The translations under genes and the position numbers were made by a program. Source: Paraphysoderma sedebokerense (taxonomy: Eukaryota; Blastocladiomycota; Physodermatomycetes; Physodermatales; Physodermataceae). Taken from it: a stretch of 64,000 bases of DNA. Positions 22,358-34,888 of this stretch are shown here, piece by piece (position 1 is the stretch's first letter; each line of letters starts with the position of its first letter). The stretch spans positions 186,001 through 250,000 of the forward strand of contig JAHLJZ010000006.1 in the NCBI GenBank assembly GCA_025602915.1, in the 5' to 3' direction. The notes below the pieces were generated by a model, which saw only the letters and a program-made list of their open reading frames with translations, was not told the DNA's origin and did not search any database.

Positions 22358-25300
22358 CTACATCCACTCCATTGCTGTAATGTGAGAGCGGCAGGAATGT
22401 TCTAAGTTAGTCAAGATACGTAAAAATGCTCACTAGCCGATGCGTAAAATAGCATGGCGATCATTTAAATTATAATAATAATGTAAGCTTACTTTGATAA
22501 TAGTGATAATCTACTGGAGGAGCACTTCTCGTTCGTGATCGCAGAATCTCGTCCACCACTAGAATAGATGCGGGGTTAGCTAAAGTGAGCATTAGGAAAT
22601 TCAATCGCGCTCGGCGCGCCATTACCATCTACTTTATAGTCCTTTGTGTAATCGAATCTCTCCCACAGAAAGCGATCATCATTGTCGATTTGCTTACGGA
22701 GCCATTTATATCGCTCAACTGTCCAAGACATCAATACAGACGGTCGTGACTTTTTAAATGGCGTGACTGACATGTTATTTGGAGGAATAACCTCTCCCTG
22801 TTTTGCGATTGCGGTTTCATCTTTCGGGGCGACGAAGAGAGCTTTTTGAGCTACAGAAACAACTTAGAATGTTGATAAGATTATGACATACCTGTGGCTA
22901 ATAAATCAATCCCACTGTCTGGTGACAACAGCTTAGGCTCGCTGTCACTTTGGTCTACTTTAAGAGTGAGTACAACACACTGGAGACTTTCGAATAGGGA
23001 TGTCATAATTCATTCTTACCTTCTGCCTCCGATAGCCGAAATAATAGCTCTCTCAATTTTGCACTAAGTTGCTCACAATCTACAGGCCTTCCGTAGATTG
23101 GAACAGGCGCTTTGGCTTCAATGAAATCTTGTACTTCGTTTTGTTCTTCTTCTACCTTCGTAGTTTCGTGTCGTTTGGGAACCACACCGATTGAGTTATA
23201 GTTTTGATTCTCGTTGGGACAACTATAATTCGATAACTCGTAGCTTCTGCTGTCGTTATTCGCGTTCTTAGCGAAATCAATGTTAGCTGGAGCATTCCTA
23301 TTTAATCCCTTTTTAATAGGCTTCCTTCTTGCATATCGATCCCCGGACCAATATTTCGACTTGCTATTCTTCTCTGAGGCTACCGTACTGCTTTGGTTTC
23401 TCTTTATATTATGCGCAGATCTGCAGTTCAATTTTGTCGGGCTATCAAGATCCGCGTTTGCAATAGCAGTATCACTCGATAACATTGCCGCTCTTCTAGA
23501 ATCGTTCATATAACTCTGGCTTTGAAATTTTTTATAGCCTCGGCTCATTCCACCTGTAATTTAAAAACAATTATTTTAACCCATGATATCAAGGTGTGCT
23601 TAGTTCACATGGGAGGGTTTCTACACGACATTGACGCACCCAAGAACTTGGACGAATCAAACGTGGACTAAAAAGCTTACCTTGAACACCCGGCTTTTTA
23701 TCAGTCACAATATCCATGTCCATTTTGTCGACGAGATGGTATGACATGAATTCAGTCACCATATCCGGAACTGGTAGACTGGAGAGTGGTTGGACACTGG
23801 TTATGTGAGCTTCATCCGATATTTTTAAGGTTGGAACATTCGGATACCTCTGGCTACCGACAAATTTCGCAACTGAAGTGTTGCTCGTGCTTGGATTTGA
23901 ATGAAGTGTTTCTAAGTTTTCTTCAGCGGTATCGTTCATACACTCTCTTTGGATCGTTCCGCCAAGTCTGTCAGATTTACCAGGCGCATCAAGATCAAGA
24001 TTTTCGGTAGATTTTGAGAGTGCTTGGTCGCCGATTCTGAATTGTTCATGGTTGTTCCGAAACTCTCGGGCACCATAGACTTCGCCGACTTCTTGCTTCT
24101 GAAAAGCTTGCCTGAGGAAAATAATCCGTTGATTCTACATGTGTTTAACGAATGATATAAATTCATCTTACACTTCTTCTGTTGGCTGATGTTTTTCGTG
24201 TAAGTACAACTTGACGCTGGCGCTTGTGATTCCCGGTCTGTAAGCATGGTCTTCTTGCCTTCCTTTTCTGCATTATCGGTGATTTCTAGACAGGTAAGAA
24301 AAAAATCAACAAAAAAGTGGCTAATAGATACTGCGACACATACTTTCCGGCGTTTCGTCTTCGGTACCCGACGTTTCAAAGGGCATGTCGGATGCGTCTG
24401 TTGGTTCGGCCTCTTGGGTTGTTAACTTTCGAGTATATGCGGTAATTACGGCATCTTGGGTGGGAAGCTTTTCGCAATTCACCGCGCAAGCTGGATTGAA
24501 CAAGATCCCCTCTTGAATGTCGGAATTCAAGGAAATCTTATGGTCTACTAATCTCTCCTGCGTTTCCTTCAGATTTGGCGCGCCTCGATTAGTGTCGAGT
24601 AGACCATTCGCTATCGTGCCTGGCACTACAGGCTTGTATGCGTCTTCTATTATTCCTTCGCTTCCATAATGGAGATCTTGATCTCGCATTTGAGCCGTTA
24701 AATTTAGCTCTAAGAAAAGATCTGCTGAATCAAAAGTGCCTTCATGTCCACCCTCGCTTAACTCTTGCGTCGGTCCTGCTACGATGGTATTTGCTATAGA
24801 GATTGTGAGCATCAGTAATCCTGCAACGAAGACAAAAAGAAAACTAACTTTTTAAGTCGAATTTCTCGGCTGTGTCATCCTCTAGCGATTTTAGCTCGAG
24901 TATTTGACACGATTCTGGAGGAAGGACATAAGGATCCCATATCTTGGTATGAGCAAAAAAATGATAATCGAATTATATCAATACATACGTTTGTCCCTAA
25001 GTTCAGATAATATATTGCCTTTGTCTTCAGTATACGTGTTCAATATGATTTCAGCGGCAGCAGGCAAACAGCGGTCGCATCTGACCCCAATACCGTGTTC
25101 ATCGGCAAGATATTCTCCTTTGAGTGCTGTTTGACCGATTTCATTTTCAGGCGCTGGAGAAAAATCTGTGTCTAACTTTTGTCACGATACAATTCCTTTC
25201 TGGGCCGCAACGAAACAACTTACCGTATGCCTTGCGTTGTTGGTTGCTTTCAGTTTGCCTCTCATCAGTTTCGTTGGCCAAGAGATTTGTTATATATTCG

Positions 25301-26700
25301 AAAAGGATTTCCTCTTGTGTCGTTGCAGTTTCGTCTGCTCCGACAGAATGGCAATCTATTGCACATACACCTTCAGTCGCTTGCATGTTTGGTAGCACCA
25401 TAGACATCCAGGTAGAACTTGGATCAGTTTTAAGTTTTTGAACTGGATCATGCGGAACTCGCAGCTCAGCATCTTTCTTGGTAGATTGGGTAGAGTTTGC
25501 AGCCAAAATCCCACTGCCTTGAGGCCTTATACCTGCCACTGTCATTCTAACTTCCGATTCGCCTGCAGCTTTGTTATATTTGATTTGACTGCCAGTGCTT
25601 TTGACTGTCAACTTGCTATCTTGAAGTTTCACTGTCAAATCAAATTATCACATTAAACGTCAATGTTACTCTGCGTTGAAATGGATGAACGACGTACTTA
25701 GCGAACGCAACTCGTCAAAGGCAGTCCCTTTTTTCCTTTGAGCCATTCTTTTGGCATAACTGTTATTTGAACTTTGCTTTAAAGACAAAATAAAAGGAAT
25801 AGCAGAAACAGTATTCTTAGATGATGCATCTTGTATCTTCTGTGATATGGCAATAGGTGAAGTTATTTTCGCTGTAGCCACATAGACAGGATAGAAAATG
25901 AGTAAAGCAACATGAATACCGGCTAAAGTGGTGGAAGTTTACCGTTTGTTCCCGTTCCTTCGGCTACATTGCCTTTAGAAAGCGATTTCCCTGATTTACT
26001 GGCTTCAGCTTGAGAATTTGACGCAGCTGCGTTGACTATTATCTTGGAAACGGTGTCTTTGTTGCTACATCTAGGACTCTGGGCAGCTTGGCCAGCTTTA
26101 AGTTCCAATCGAGCAGGGGATGAACTATGTGTTCCGTCTTTGCCTCCAAATCGGGGTGGATCGACTAAAGTGTTCTTGTTAATGGGCGGTTTTGAATATG
26201 TGGGATGTATGGCACATCTTGTTTGCGCACTTGCAGTGTAGCAGCACGCGTTGACAACAAGGAAACGTACGAACCAAGACGCTTTTTAGTTTTGCGTTTT
26301 CTCTTAACCTTGGAGCTACTTGAAGTGCCAACTGCCTTTTTGTTGCTCGAAAGGAAAGAGTGATCCTTATCTTCCGTGAGAAAATCGTGGGCGTTGATCG
26401 GAAATCCAGCAGGCTGAAAGGTAGCTTGGAGATACTATTCGACATTAGCTCAGCATCCAACTCGAAGGGACGATGTAACTGTAGTCAATAAACCTCACCT
26501 TTAGAATTTCTGTTTTGGCACGATCAATGAATGTTGAAGGATCTATGTCCACAACTTATTAGAGGAGCAACGCAAAGCGGGTCGATAAGAGTGCCAACAC
26601 AACCGAACGATGGAATACAGAGACAGACTTACCAATGGAATTGTCGGTTTGTTTGGCTTTGGCTTGAGCTACGTAGCATCGTTTGCTCTGATTATACTTA
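22358..26700 (-). CDS. Large, mostly disordered protein of unknown function
   Basis: Many consecutive minus-strand open segments separated by short GT-AG introns form one gene. I can follow it from about 26700 (AQAKAKQTDNSIDPSTFIDR), through PAGFPINAHDFLTEDKDHSF and a basic KVKRKRKTKKR, to long Ser/Thr/Lys-rich disordered stretches. The most conserved-looking block lies near the end, at about 22620-22760 (WTVERYKWLRKQIDNDDRFL), followed by ILRSRTRSAPPVDYHYYQ. The stop is probably the TAG at 22358-22360. Basic clusters suggest nuclear location. I considered an Eaf1/Vid21-type chromatin scaffold because of the organisation, but found no HSA domain. The true start codon was not found and may lie further upstream. 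Confidence 0.5.
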
Positions 26701-28538
26701 CGGGAGAAACAGGGGAGAGATGTTAACCTTTTAACTCAGGCAACCTATGTTTAGTAGACAATGCACTCTGCCGAAGACACGAAAGGAGGAAGGGGTCGAA
26801 GGCAATGGTTACCAAGAAATCAGCCATAAAGTTGCTCCCCGCAGCGCGAGAGAAGACCAAGTCAATGATGAAGTTGGGCAGAAGGGGAGAAAGAGAGTTG
26901 TGGGTAATCGGAGGGATGGGACACATGAGATCCGATTTCCTTTGTTGCATGTGTGCAGAAGAACGAAGTAGAGATTGGTGGTGTTGGGGAGAGGGTGCCA
27001 GATAGAGATGCCAGCAGAAAGCGTAAGATTGCGAATTGCTGAGCGAGATGTAAGGAAGGATGAGGGAATGCAGGGAGGAATGCGACGTGGAGAGTGATGG
27101 AGGGAATGCATCAATATGCCCGCAGGAGGAGGGAACGCGAGCTGGGGATCCAACTGCACATCCCGCTCATCCCATTGCTAATACCGACATACCATTCATT
27201 TCCTGCATTGTATCACTTCAAACAACATACACTGCATCCGTTTGCAACGATACGACAAATGATACCCACTTGATTCAAATCGCACTCCAAGTTGTCAATC
27301 TTTAGGACATAGACTCTTGACCAAGGGAGATCTTAAGCTCCATCATAAGAAGGGTAACACTCAAACGTTTTCCACCAAGCTGTACCTACAATGTTTTATT
27401 ATGACTGTGCTGATGTAAATGACTTCAAATCAGTCCAATTCTCCAAATTTCAAACGATAATCTAGATATCCTATCTGACCAGATATACGTTTAAAAACAA
27501 ATTCCATGTACATTCTTTAACCTTGGTGGATGTAAAATGTTTGTACACGACAACCACTGCGATATCAGCATGACCCAATCCTTAACTACATCTCATGTAA
27601 CAACTGACTTTTGTGGCCGCTGAATTTCAAACTCTCACTTGCGTACTACATTCAAATTCTGCACTTTTTGGGACATGGAGTCAACATATAAGCGGGAAAT
27701 GAGTGATTCATATCACACTTTCATAAAAATGTTTTGAGGTACCTGCCGGGCCGCTTCTCATTACTAGCATGGTTGCTTTAGGTTTCCGCAGAGCCAGACT
27801 TCATTATATTCTAGGTTTAGCTTTGAATGTAGTTCGGGTTTCTACCTTCTACAATGGTGAGTTTTCAGGTTACGGAGCTTCTTAGGTAGGTTGAATCCGT
27901 CTTTTGGACGAAAAGGCGTTGAACGGTATCCCGCCAAGTCGCTCGACTGGTAGCAGTACGATGTACCCGATCGCAAAAATAATTTGAGCCATCAGTAACG
28001 CTACTTATATCAATTGAGAACCTCTGACATCTAAGCAGGGTGAATCCAATTTGAAATACAACTGAATTTGGCCTGACTAGATTGGCGAAAACCTCAAACA
28101 CGGCCACCTAACCCCGCGCGGGAAGCGAACCAGAATATGTTGTTGGAAAACATCATATGAACTTACACAGGAATGAGTGCCATTATAGTTTGTAGAAATC
28201 AAAAATTGAGATATGACCTAGTGGTGAAACCCGTACGAGAATACGGTAGAATAAATTGCATATGATAAGGAGAGATAAGAACAGATCCCGATGAATCGAG
28301 ACATTTATTTATACAATCATCAGATACAAGTTACATCCAGAATACACTAATCAGCATGTTTCTTGGCTGATATAAATGGAATGATAACCCCGGAAGTTTA
28401 TGGCCAGTCGGAGCTGGGACAATGCCATCCACTTTTTTTGGCGGTCAGCCACACCTCCATTATCATGTCTTGGTAGACTGACAAGGAATCTGTCCGAATT
28501 CTTCATCAGGAAAGCCGGAAAGGTGTCGATCATCATAT
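26680..28538. other. Longest stretch without a supported gene
   Basis: Purine-rich on the plus strand from about 26750 to 27150 (repeated GGGAATG, GGAGGAATG and GGGAGAA), which reads as ATTCCC-type pyrimidine tracts toward the minus-strand gene at left and may be its promoter or 5' UTR. From 27300 to 28530 the sequence is AT-leaning. The minus-strand frame at 27865-28107 has no known resemblance. I see no tRNA, transposon or repeat. Confidence 0.4.
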
Positions 28539-31500
28539 ATGGCCGGATGCACTGAGTGCGATGGCCTGCGGGCAGAGAATGATGCACTCTGCTCTGAGAA
28601 TGCTACCTTGAAAGACAACTGTGCCCAATTGAAAACCCGGTCTGCGAACGTCAACAAATTGATTCGTCTTTACAATGAAATGGAGCAAGGTAAGTCTTTT
28701 CTTCCAACAATATACTATAAGAATAGCAAAGATCTAAAGTCACATTCGGATTAGAGCTCAAAAAAACGAAGGAGGAGTTGAAAGCGGCCACCTCGCAGGA
28801 TAGCCCTACAGCCCTACTTGAAGAAAAAACTCAATCTTTAAATGCTTTGAATTCTGAATTAAATGCATTACAAACCAAGAACATATCGTTAAGCAAGAAT
28901 TTGGAAGAAGCGAGGAAGAAGCTTGGATTGATTGAGAGTGAATTACAAAAATCCAAATCGAGTTTTAATTCGCTAAATGTAATTACTCGGATCGCTTCAA
29001 TAATCAATAATCAAACGAATTCAGTTCTGATTTTAAGTCTCTATTCGCTTCTTGTAGGTTCTCAAAACGCAATTACAACATCAAGTAGTTGAATTGCAGG
29101 AATCAAGCACATCCAAGAATGTGGTCGATAAGTTGAAAAAGGAAAACGAAAAACTACGAAAGGAGTTGGAATTAAGGTTTCGTCTTTTCCTTACTTTTAT
29201 TCTGAATTATTCGAAATCTTTCACTGACACCTTAATTTCAAGGGAGAGCAACATTAAGTCGATCCAATCTCAGTTTGAGACAACGAAATCAAAGCACGAG
29301 ACCGAATCCGATGCACTGCGGAACGAGATATGTTCACTGAGAGATCAAATAGGAAAACTTTCTCGTCTGAATGCTAAATCAGAAGAGCGCCAGCGTGCCC
29401 TTTCATCGGCGGAAAGTAATCAAGACTTCTATGAAAGGAAAGTCGGCGAACTGGAAAAAGAGTTATCGGAGTTGAGAAGTCGAAACCAGGAGCTCTCGGC
29501 AATCACGGAAAAGGAAAGTATAGTCGACTCCATTAGCTCTCAAAATCAGACTAGTATTTTATCTGAGCAACCGAATGATTCTGGCAATGGGAAAACTTCA
29601 TCGGCAAATATGACTAGTGAGCCATTACAAAATTTGAATGAAACGAAATCTCATCAGCAGCTTGAAGTTATTAAGGCTGAACATCAGCGTCTACGGATAG
29701 AGAATGCTCAACTCAGTGCCGCAGAAAGAAGACACATAGCAGATATAGGGAATTTGGACGATTCACTGAAGCGAGTGACGCACGAGCTAAAGTCATTCAA
29801 GCAAAAATATAAAAACGATTTGAAATTATTGAACGAAAAGTTAAAGTTGAAAAATTCGGAAGTAGACATCTTAAAGGCCGAAAATGAACGATTAAAGTCT
29901 ACAGAAAGAACCCAAAATGCTCTCGCCAGTTTAGAGCAACAGTTACTGTTTCATCAAGACGAAGTCACCCAGTTAAAAAAAGCCAAGGTCTGTTAACATA
30001 TATACTCTCAAAATTAGTTACCGCGCTAACAGTTGCGAAAATATTAGACCTCGTTGCAAGAACTAGTCACCGACCAGCAAATAACAATTATCGATCTGAA
30101 AGCAAAATTGCGAGATTCCTTTACTCCTAACATACAGGTAGATGCTGTTCCATTACGTCCACAGCCCTCTTCAAGTATATCAACTGATGAAGAAACTTTC
30201 TTAGACGTCCACTCTGGCTCGCTCGCTCTCCGAGCGTGCGATATCCCCAGTTTCATTTTCCCCGTTTTCGAAATCGACCAAGGTCGACGATATACGAAGC
30301 CAGCATCCACAGCACTTGAACCACTCCAGGGTACACTCGATACAAGGGCCATCTTCTACGTCCTCCAGTGGCAAACCAACCCACGCTGAGTATGTTCTTG
30401 ATGAATTCCCGAGTTCGAGTACCAAGATAGACATCCGAAACCGAAGCCCGACTTACTCTGACGTTTCCTCATCGAATACTGGAGAGCAGGATTTCCAGCA
30501 AATGCGATCTGGTGCTTTAAGTAACGAATCGTCCATTACCGGTAGCAAACGCAAAGCAGAAGGAGAACCTTTGTCTGTCTCAACATCAAAATCTAAAAAG
30601 TCAAAAAAATCAACACCTCAGTTGGGCGATTCCGCAGATTATCCCAGTACGTTTGAGCTACTCTCATTACCCTTTTGCTTCCATCTGTTACTACTTCACT
30701 TCATGTTGTTCTGACTTCTTCATCTAATCAGGTGCTCTTCGATCCGCATTCACTAAATTTCTTAGCCCTCCTCGTTCCCTTCGCACTTCAGTGAAGCCGT
30801 ACTATGAATACGCTCACGAAAAAGTCGATATTTTATTGACGTCTCTTCAGTCCTACGTGGAAGAACTCAGCAACCCAGCTATTGACGAAGATGTCCTCCC
30901 ACTAAACGTGCCCAATAATAAAAGTAAGAAGTCTAAGAATAGTAAAAGTGGTGCGGTGGAGGTATTGAACTGTTTGGAAGAAAGGGAGAGGAGTCTTGTC
31001 GTGTTTCTGTGGATGATGATGGCTGTTTGGCCTGAGGTAAGTTGTGGCGTTATCTGTTCTGTCTGAAAAAACTATTAATCGTTGTTGTTCCAATTGAATA
31101 GAGTCCGATGTCCGAGAACGTTCCTCGATGGCTGCATAGAAAAATACTAACGACGCTGTCCGATGATAACACTCATTTTTCTAAATTGAGGTAAGGAATT
31201 CAAATATGTTGTACCTTACAAACGGTCTTAAATATTTTCCGATTCTGTCCTCTTTTATTGTTTTTATCCTAGTCGTTATACTCGGATTTTCGGCACTCTT
31301 TCTCGAATGACCAGCGATATTTCACCCTTAAGAGTCTTACTGTACGACTTACTTCGTGAAAACCGGATATTGGAGGGTAGCTTTGCCTATCTTTTAGAAA
31401 GTGGAACAAATTTACTGTATGCGAAAGCATCAGAATTAGAACGGTTAATAGTCGCCTTGAGCTGGCTTAAATTTGTTTCTCCGAATTGTTTTGTCAGTGA

Positions 31501-32572
31501 AGTTGTAGGGGAAAGTTCAAATCTGAGTCATGCAATTCGTATTTGTATTGCCTGGATGATGAAGTATTACGAGTTGGTGCAGAATGATGGTCATCTGATG
31601 GTTGCGGAGTTAAAGGTTTGATAAATTTCCTGGAGTTAGAAAATCTCTCATTGCGTAAACTAATCAATTAATGTTCCCCTTATTAGACAAAAGTCGACCT
31701 TCTGAGACAATACTGCAGTGCTTCGGATACACCAGACGTGACTTCTGCAGACTCACTGAAACAATTCACAATCAATTTGATTACTCAATTTTTCGGTATT
31801 TTGTTACGTCAATTGTTCTTTATATCAATTTTACAGATTGACTCACTTGTATATTATTTAGATTTAAAAGATACATCCACGGATTCTACCAGTACGCAGG
31901 TACCAAATGATCAAATATTTGACTATATCAAGAGTATAGAATTGCTGGGCCACTGTTTAGGACGTGATTTCTGTATTGAATTGTGCCTGAACCATATTCT
32001 GAGCCATGATAGCATGAAACATGACGAACATGTAATAGAGATACTCGGTAAGTGATAGTGTTTGTGATACCATATTATACCCGTTCCGCTTTATTTTATT
32101 ATACTTTCGACGAGAACTTATTTTCTTACCACTTTTTGTTTCTCTATTTAACCACAAGCTTCGCTGCTTCGACCACCAGCCTCCGAAATGCCGTCCTGTA
32201 TACCTTTCAGCTCCGATAAGGTACCATCTGATGAAGAATCAAAGTGTTTTGATGAATTGATTCGAATATGTCAATGTAAGTAAGACCCTGCTGATTCCGT
32301 TATGTCATGTTCTGTGAAATCTTATGACGTTAACTTAAACTCTCGAACTTCCAGCATCCATTCGACACATGTCATTCAACCGATCACTCTCCTTGATGTC
32401 CGCCATTGCATCATTTTCAAACTCCTCTTTCTCTACACAATCTTCTCAAATCTCTTCACAAGACCAATCATTATCAACTCTTCGACCAATAGTGATGAAT
32501 TGGTACGAATCTCTGAATGAGACGGAAAAGAAGCAAGTACCAGAGTTCGTTAAACGACGTGTGAGGATATAG
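28539..32572 (+). CDS. Coiled-coil protein resembling ICE1, little elongation complex subunit 1
   Basis: The protein starts MAGCTECDGLRAENDALCSE, with a CxxC followed at once by a long predicted coiled coil (to about 30000). ICE1 of animals also opens with a CxxC and coiled coil. A low-complexity, basic middle (KSKKSKKSTPQLGDS) precedes an all-helical C-terminal domain. That domain includes LRTSVKPYYEYAHEKVDILL, RERSLVVFLWMMMAVWPE, VPRWLHRKILTTL, SRYTRIFGTLSRMTSDISPL and a final exon ending EFVKRRVRI, with the stop at 32570-32572. About ten exons. ICE1 scaffolds the little elongation complex for snRNA transcription. The match is by architecture and scattered similarity (VVSVWP versus MMAVWPE), so the name is tentative; an unrelated coiled-coil scaffold remains possible. 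Confidence 0.5.
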
Positions 32573-32764
32573 CCAGTTTTGCAGTAATCGGCGTAAGAGG
32601 CAGAGATGTTCTTAAATAGCACTCCCTGTATTATATTGGTTAATTTTTTAAAACAATCATTTGATATAGTATACAATTAATTGCTCATCTATCTGTAACT
32701 GTAATATATTTCTAAAATTCACTAATGTATGAATGACTGGTACAACATAAATGAATGAATTATT

Positions 32765-34352
32765 CTACCATAAAAGGAAAAACAAAGTGGAACAAACGAT
32801 AGTTAGTGAGTGGAAGACTGTTAAGGCGGTAGCGTCTGAAGGCTGATTATTGCCAATGTCGACTCGGACATCACCAGTAGGGGAGGGTGACGAAGTAGAC
32901 TTGGGAACGGAAGTCACTGATGAAATCACGGTAGTTGTGGTCGTTGGTGTTTGTTCATTAGAAGCTATATTTCTAGATATTATACTCATATCTACATGAT
33001 GCATTGTCAGTATATGAGGTCAAGATCCATAGAATACCAAATAATGGTAAGGATAATCATGACGACACGAAATTAGTACGTACTCTTAGGTCGATAGATT
33101 TCTTGGATTCCGAGACATTCCGCCATCGAAACAATACTGACACCTTGACTTCTAACATAAGCGACAATATCTGGTAAAGCGTCTACAGTTTTCTGGAACA
33201 GGTCATGTTGCAGTGATATGAACCCATTTTGGGATGGCTGAGCTGCCTCAAATTCTGATTGAAATCGTTGCGTAATTTCGTTTTGCCCATTCGGTAATGA
33301 TTCGACTTCAACTGGAAGGTACGTAGCAGGGTTAGTCAAAGAAAAAAGCAGTTTAAGCAATTCATAGAGCGTCGAAATGAACATACAGTCTTTTGTATCT
33401 ACATTGATATCAATAGGATAGTAACCTATTGTGTCCAAAATATTCAAGACAGTACTATTCATGTCTAGATACGGTGGTCGGAGAAGAAGCGGTCGACTTC
33501 CGATGACTTGCTCAATAACGATATCATTCCATAACAGCTCTTGTTTAAGCAATCCAAAAGGCATATACGGATCGCTGTTTCCTGTTCCATCCGAATTTTG
33601 ACCGTTGGCCAGGCCGCGATGACTGTATGTATGGGAGGCGATTGCGTGCCCGGCTGACAATTAAATGTAAACGGTGAATCTTTTGTCCATTGGCCGAAAC
33701 GTTAAATTGAAGAAAAGACAATACCTTGATGTGCTTGTTTTATAACTGCACCAAGTTCGGGATCTTTGACGATTTTGGCACCGTTAACGAAGAGTGTCAA
33801 TGGGATTTTCAACTCACTCGCCGTGCTTAGAAGATTGGCAGTACTTTACGGAGAGCAGATATGTCAATATTGATTGCTCATGCAGGTGCATAAGAATTTG
33901 TTTTTGGCTTGTAACTTACACTGAAGCCGTTGGGCCACTGCACAATGACGACAAAAATTTCTGTTACTGACCTATTCAGCGGCGATTGTTTTGTAAGTAG
34001 AGGATACGTACTCGTCGAAGGTAATTGCTATATGATTTGCATTCTGGCAGGATTGTATCACATTTTGCAATCGACATGCGCCGCAATCGGTTGAACAGGA
34101 GGTACAAGATTCCCCGCCAAACACATTGCAAACTCCATCACCGCAAGAACTCGAGAGACTCGCATTTTTGAGTTCAGCATTCAAAGATATGTTTAACTTT
34201 TGAAATAGATCATCTGGTAGAGGTGCACAATCAGGGGCCTGACACCAAGCGGCGGGATTGGAATTTCGATTCGCAGTTTGGGCCGTGGTTTGTACGGCAG
34301 CAAATGAACAGACACTTATCACGAACGTAAAAAAGTTATGCTGAATCTTCAT
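32765..34352 (-). CDS. Chitin deacetylase-like polysaccharide deacetylase, copy 1
   Basis: Secreted, probably GPI-anchored carbohydrate esterase family 4 enzyme that deacetylates chitin-type polymers. It has a signal peptide (MKIQHNFFTFVISVCSFAAVQ), then an NPAAWC segment and a Cys-rich module (CGDGVCNVFGGESCTSC). The NodB domain follows: TFDDGP (split after the second Asp's GA by an intron), the metal-binding SHTYSH, the RPPY motif, DINVDTKD and ISLQHD. A Thr/Ser/Pro-rich linker and a hydrophobic tail (VFHSLTIVCSTLFFLLW) end at 32765. The catalytic motifs are intact. The exon structure is shared with the next copy, showing recent tandem duplication. The wall-remodelling role is family knowledge. 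Confidence 0.9.
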
Positions 34353-34888
34353 ATTTCTAAGTTGATGTGATAAGACTTCGGGATGTGCCTTTTTATTTTG
34401 TGCATTAATCCGTGCTTTCCAAAACTACAGGCCGTCCTTCTGGCAACGGGCAATTGTTTAGCCCAGACAGAATGTTTGATACGGTTCCGTTTCACAATGT
34501 GTGGCGATTCTCTGTTACCGGTCCACATGGAAGTCCCTTGACTGAGCGCTTTGACATAATGATATTTTGTGTCATGTTGAATATCCATTTCCGGCTATTC
34601 TCTAATTCCGACTGACCAGCTGTCGGTTGAGCACATCTCTTGCTGGCATATTTCGTGCAGGCCAACCTCTTTGGAGAATATTTCAAAGTATTTTTCTTAT
34701 ATATAATTAAAATAACAGCCGTATGTTTAGTAACAGTTGCTTTGTACATAAAATATATTTAGATCTGTAAAGCTAACTTCTAATTCATGTGATTTGAAAG
34801 ATTGTAATATGTACTCATCTATCTTAACTATACGAAATGCATCGATCAGAATGCCACAGGCATGCAGATAGAGAGCGAAAGATGATCG
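34353..34888. other. Spacer between deacetylase copies 1 and 2
   Basis: Promoter of copy 1 and 3' flank of copy 2. Overlapping ORFs on both strands near 34412-34749 are not credible genes. Nothing else was seen. Confidence 0.5.

Noticed and set aside
27865-28107. 80-codon minus-strand frame in the large gap
   Set aside because: No homology recognised, no splice context and no recognisable neighbours.
28100-28135. tRNA T-arm-like sequence on the minus strand (GGTTCGCTTCCCGCG)
   Set aside because: No matching D-arm, anticodon arm or acceptor stem could be found on either side.
34412-34749. Overlapping ORFs on both strands between deacetylase copies
   Set aside because: They contradict one another, lie in promoter sequence and resemble nothing.
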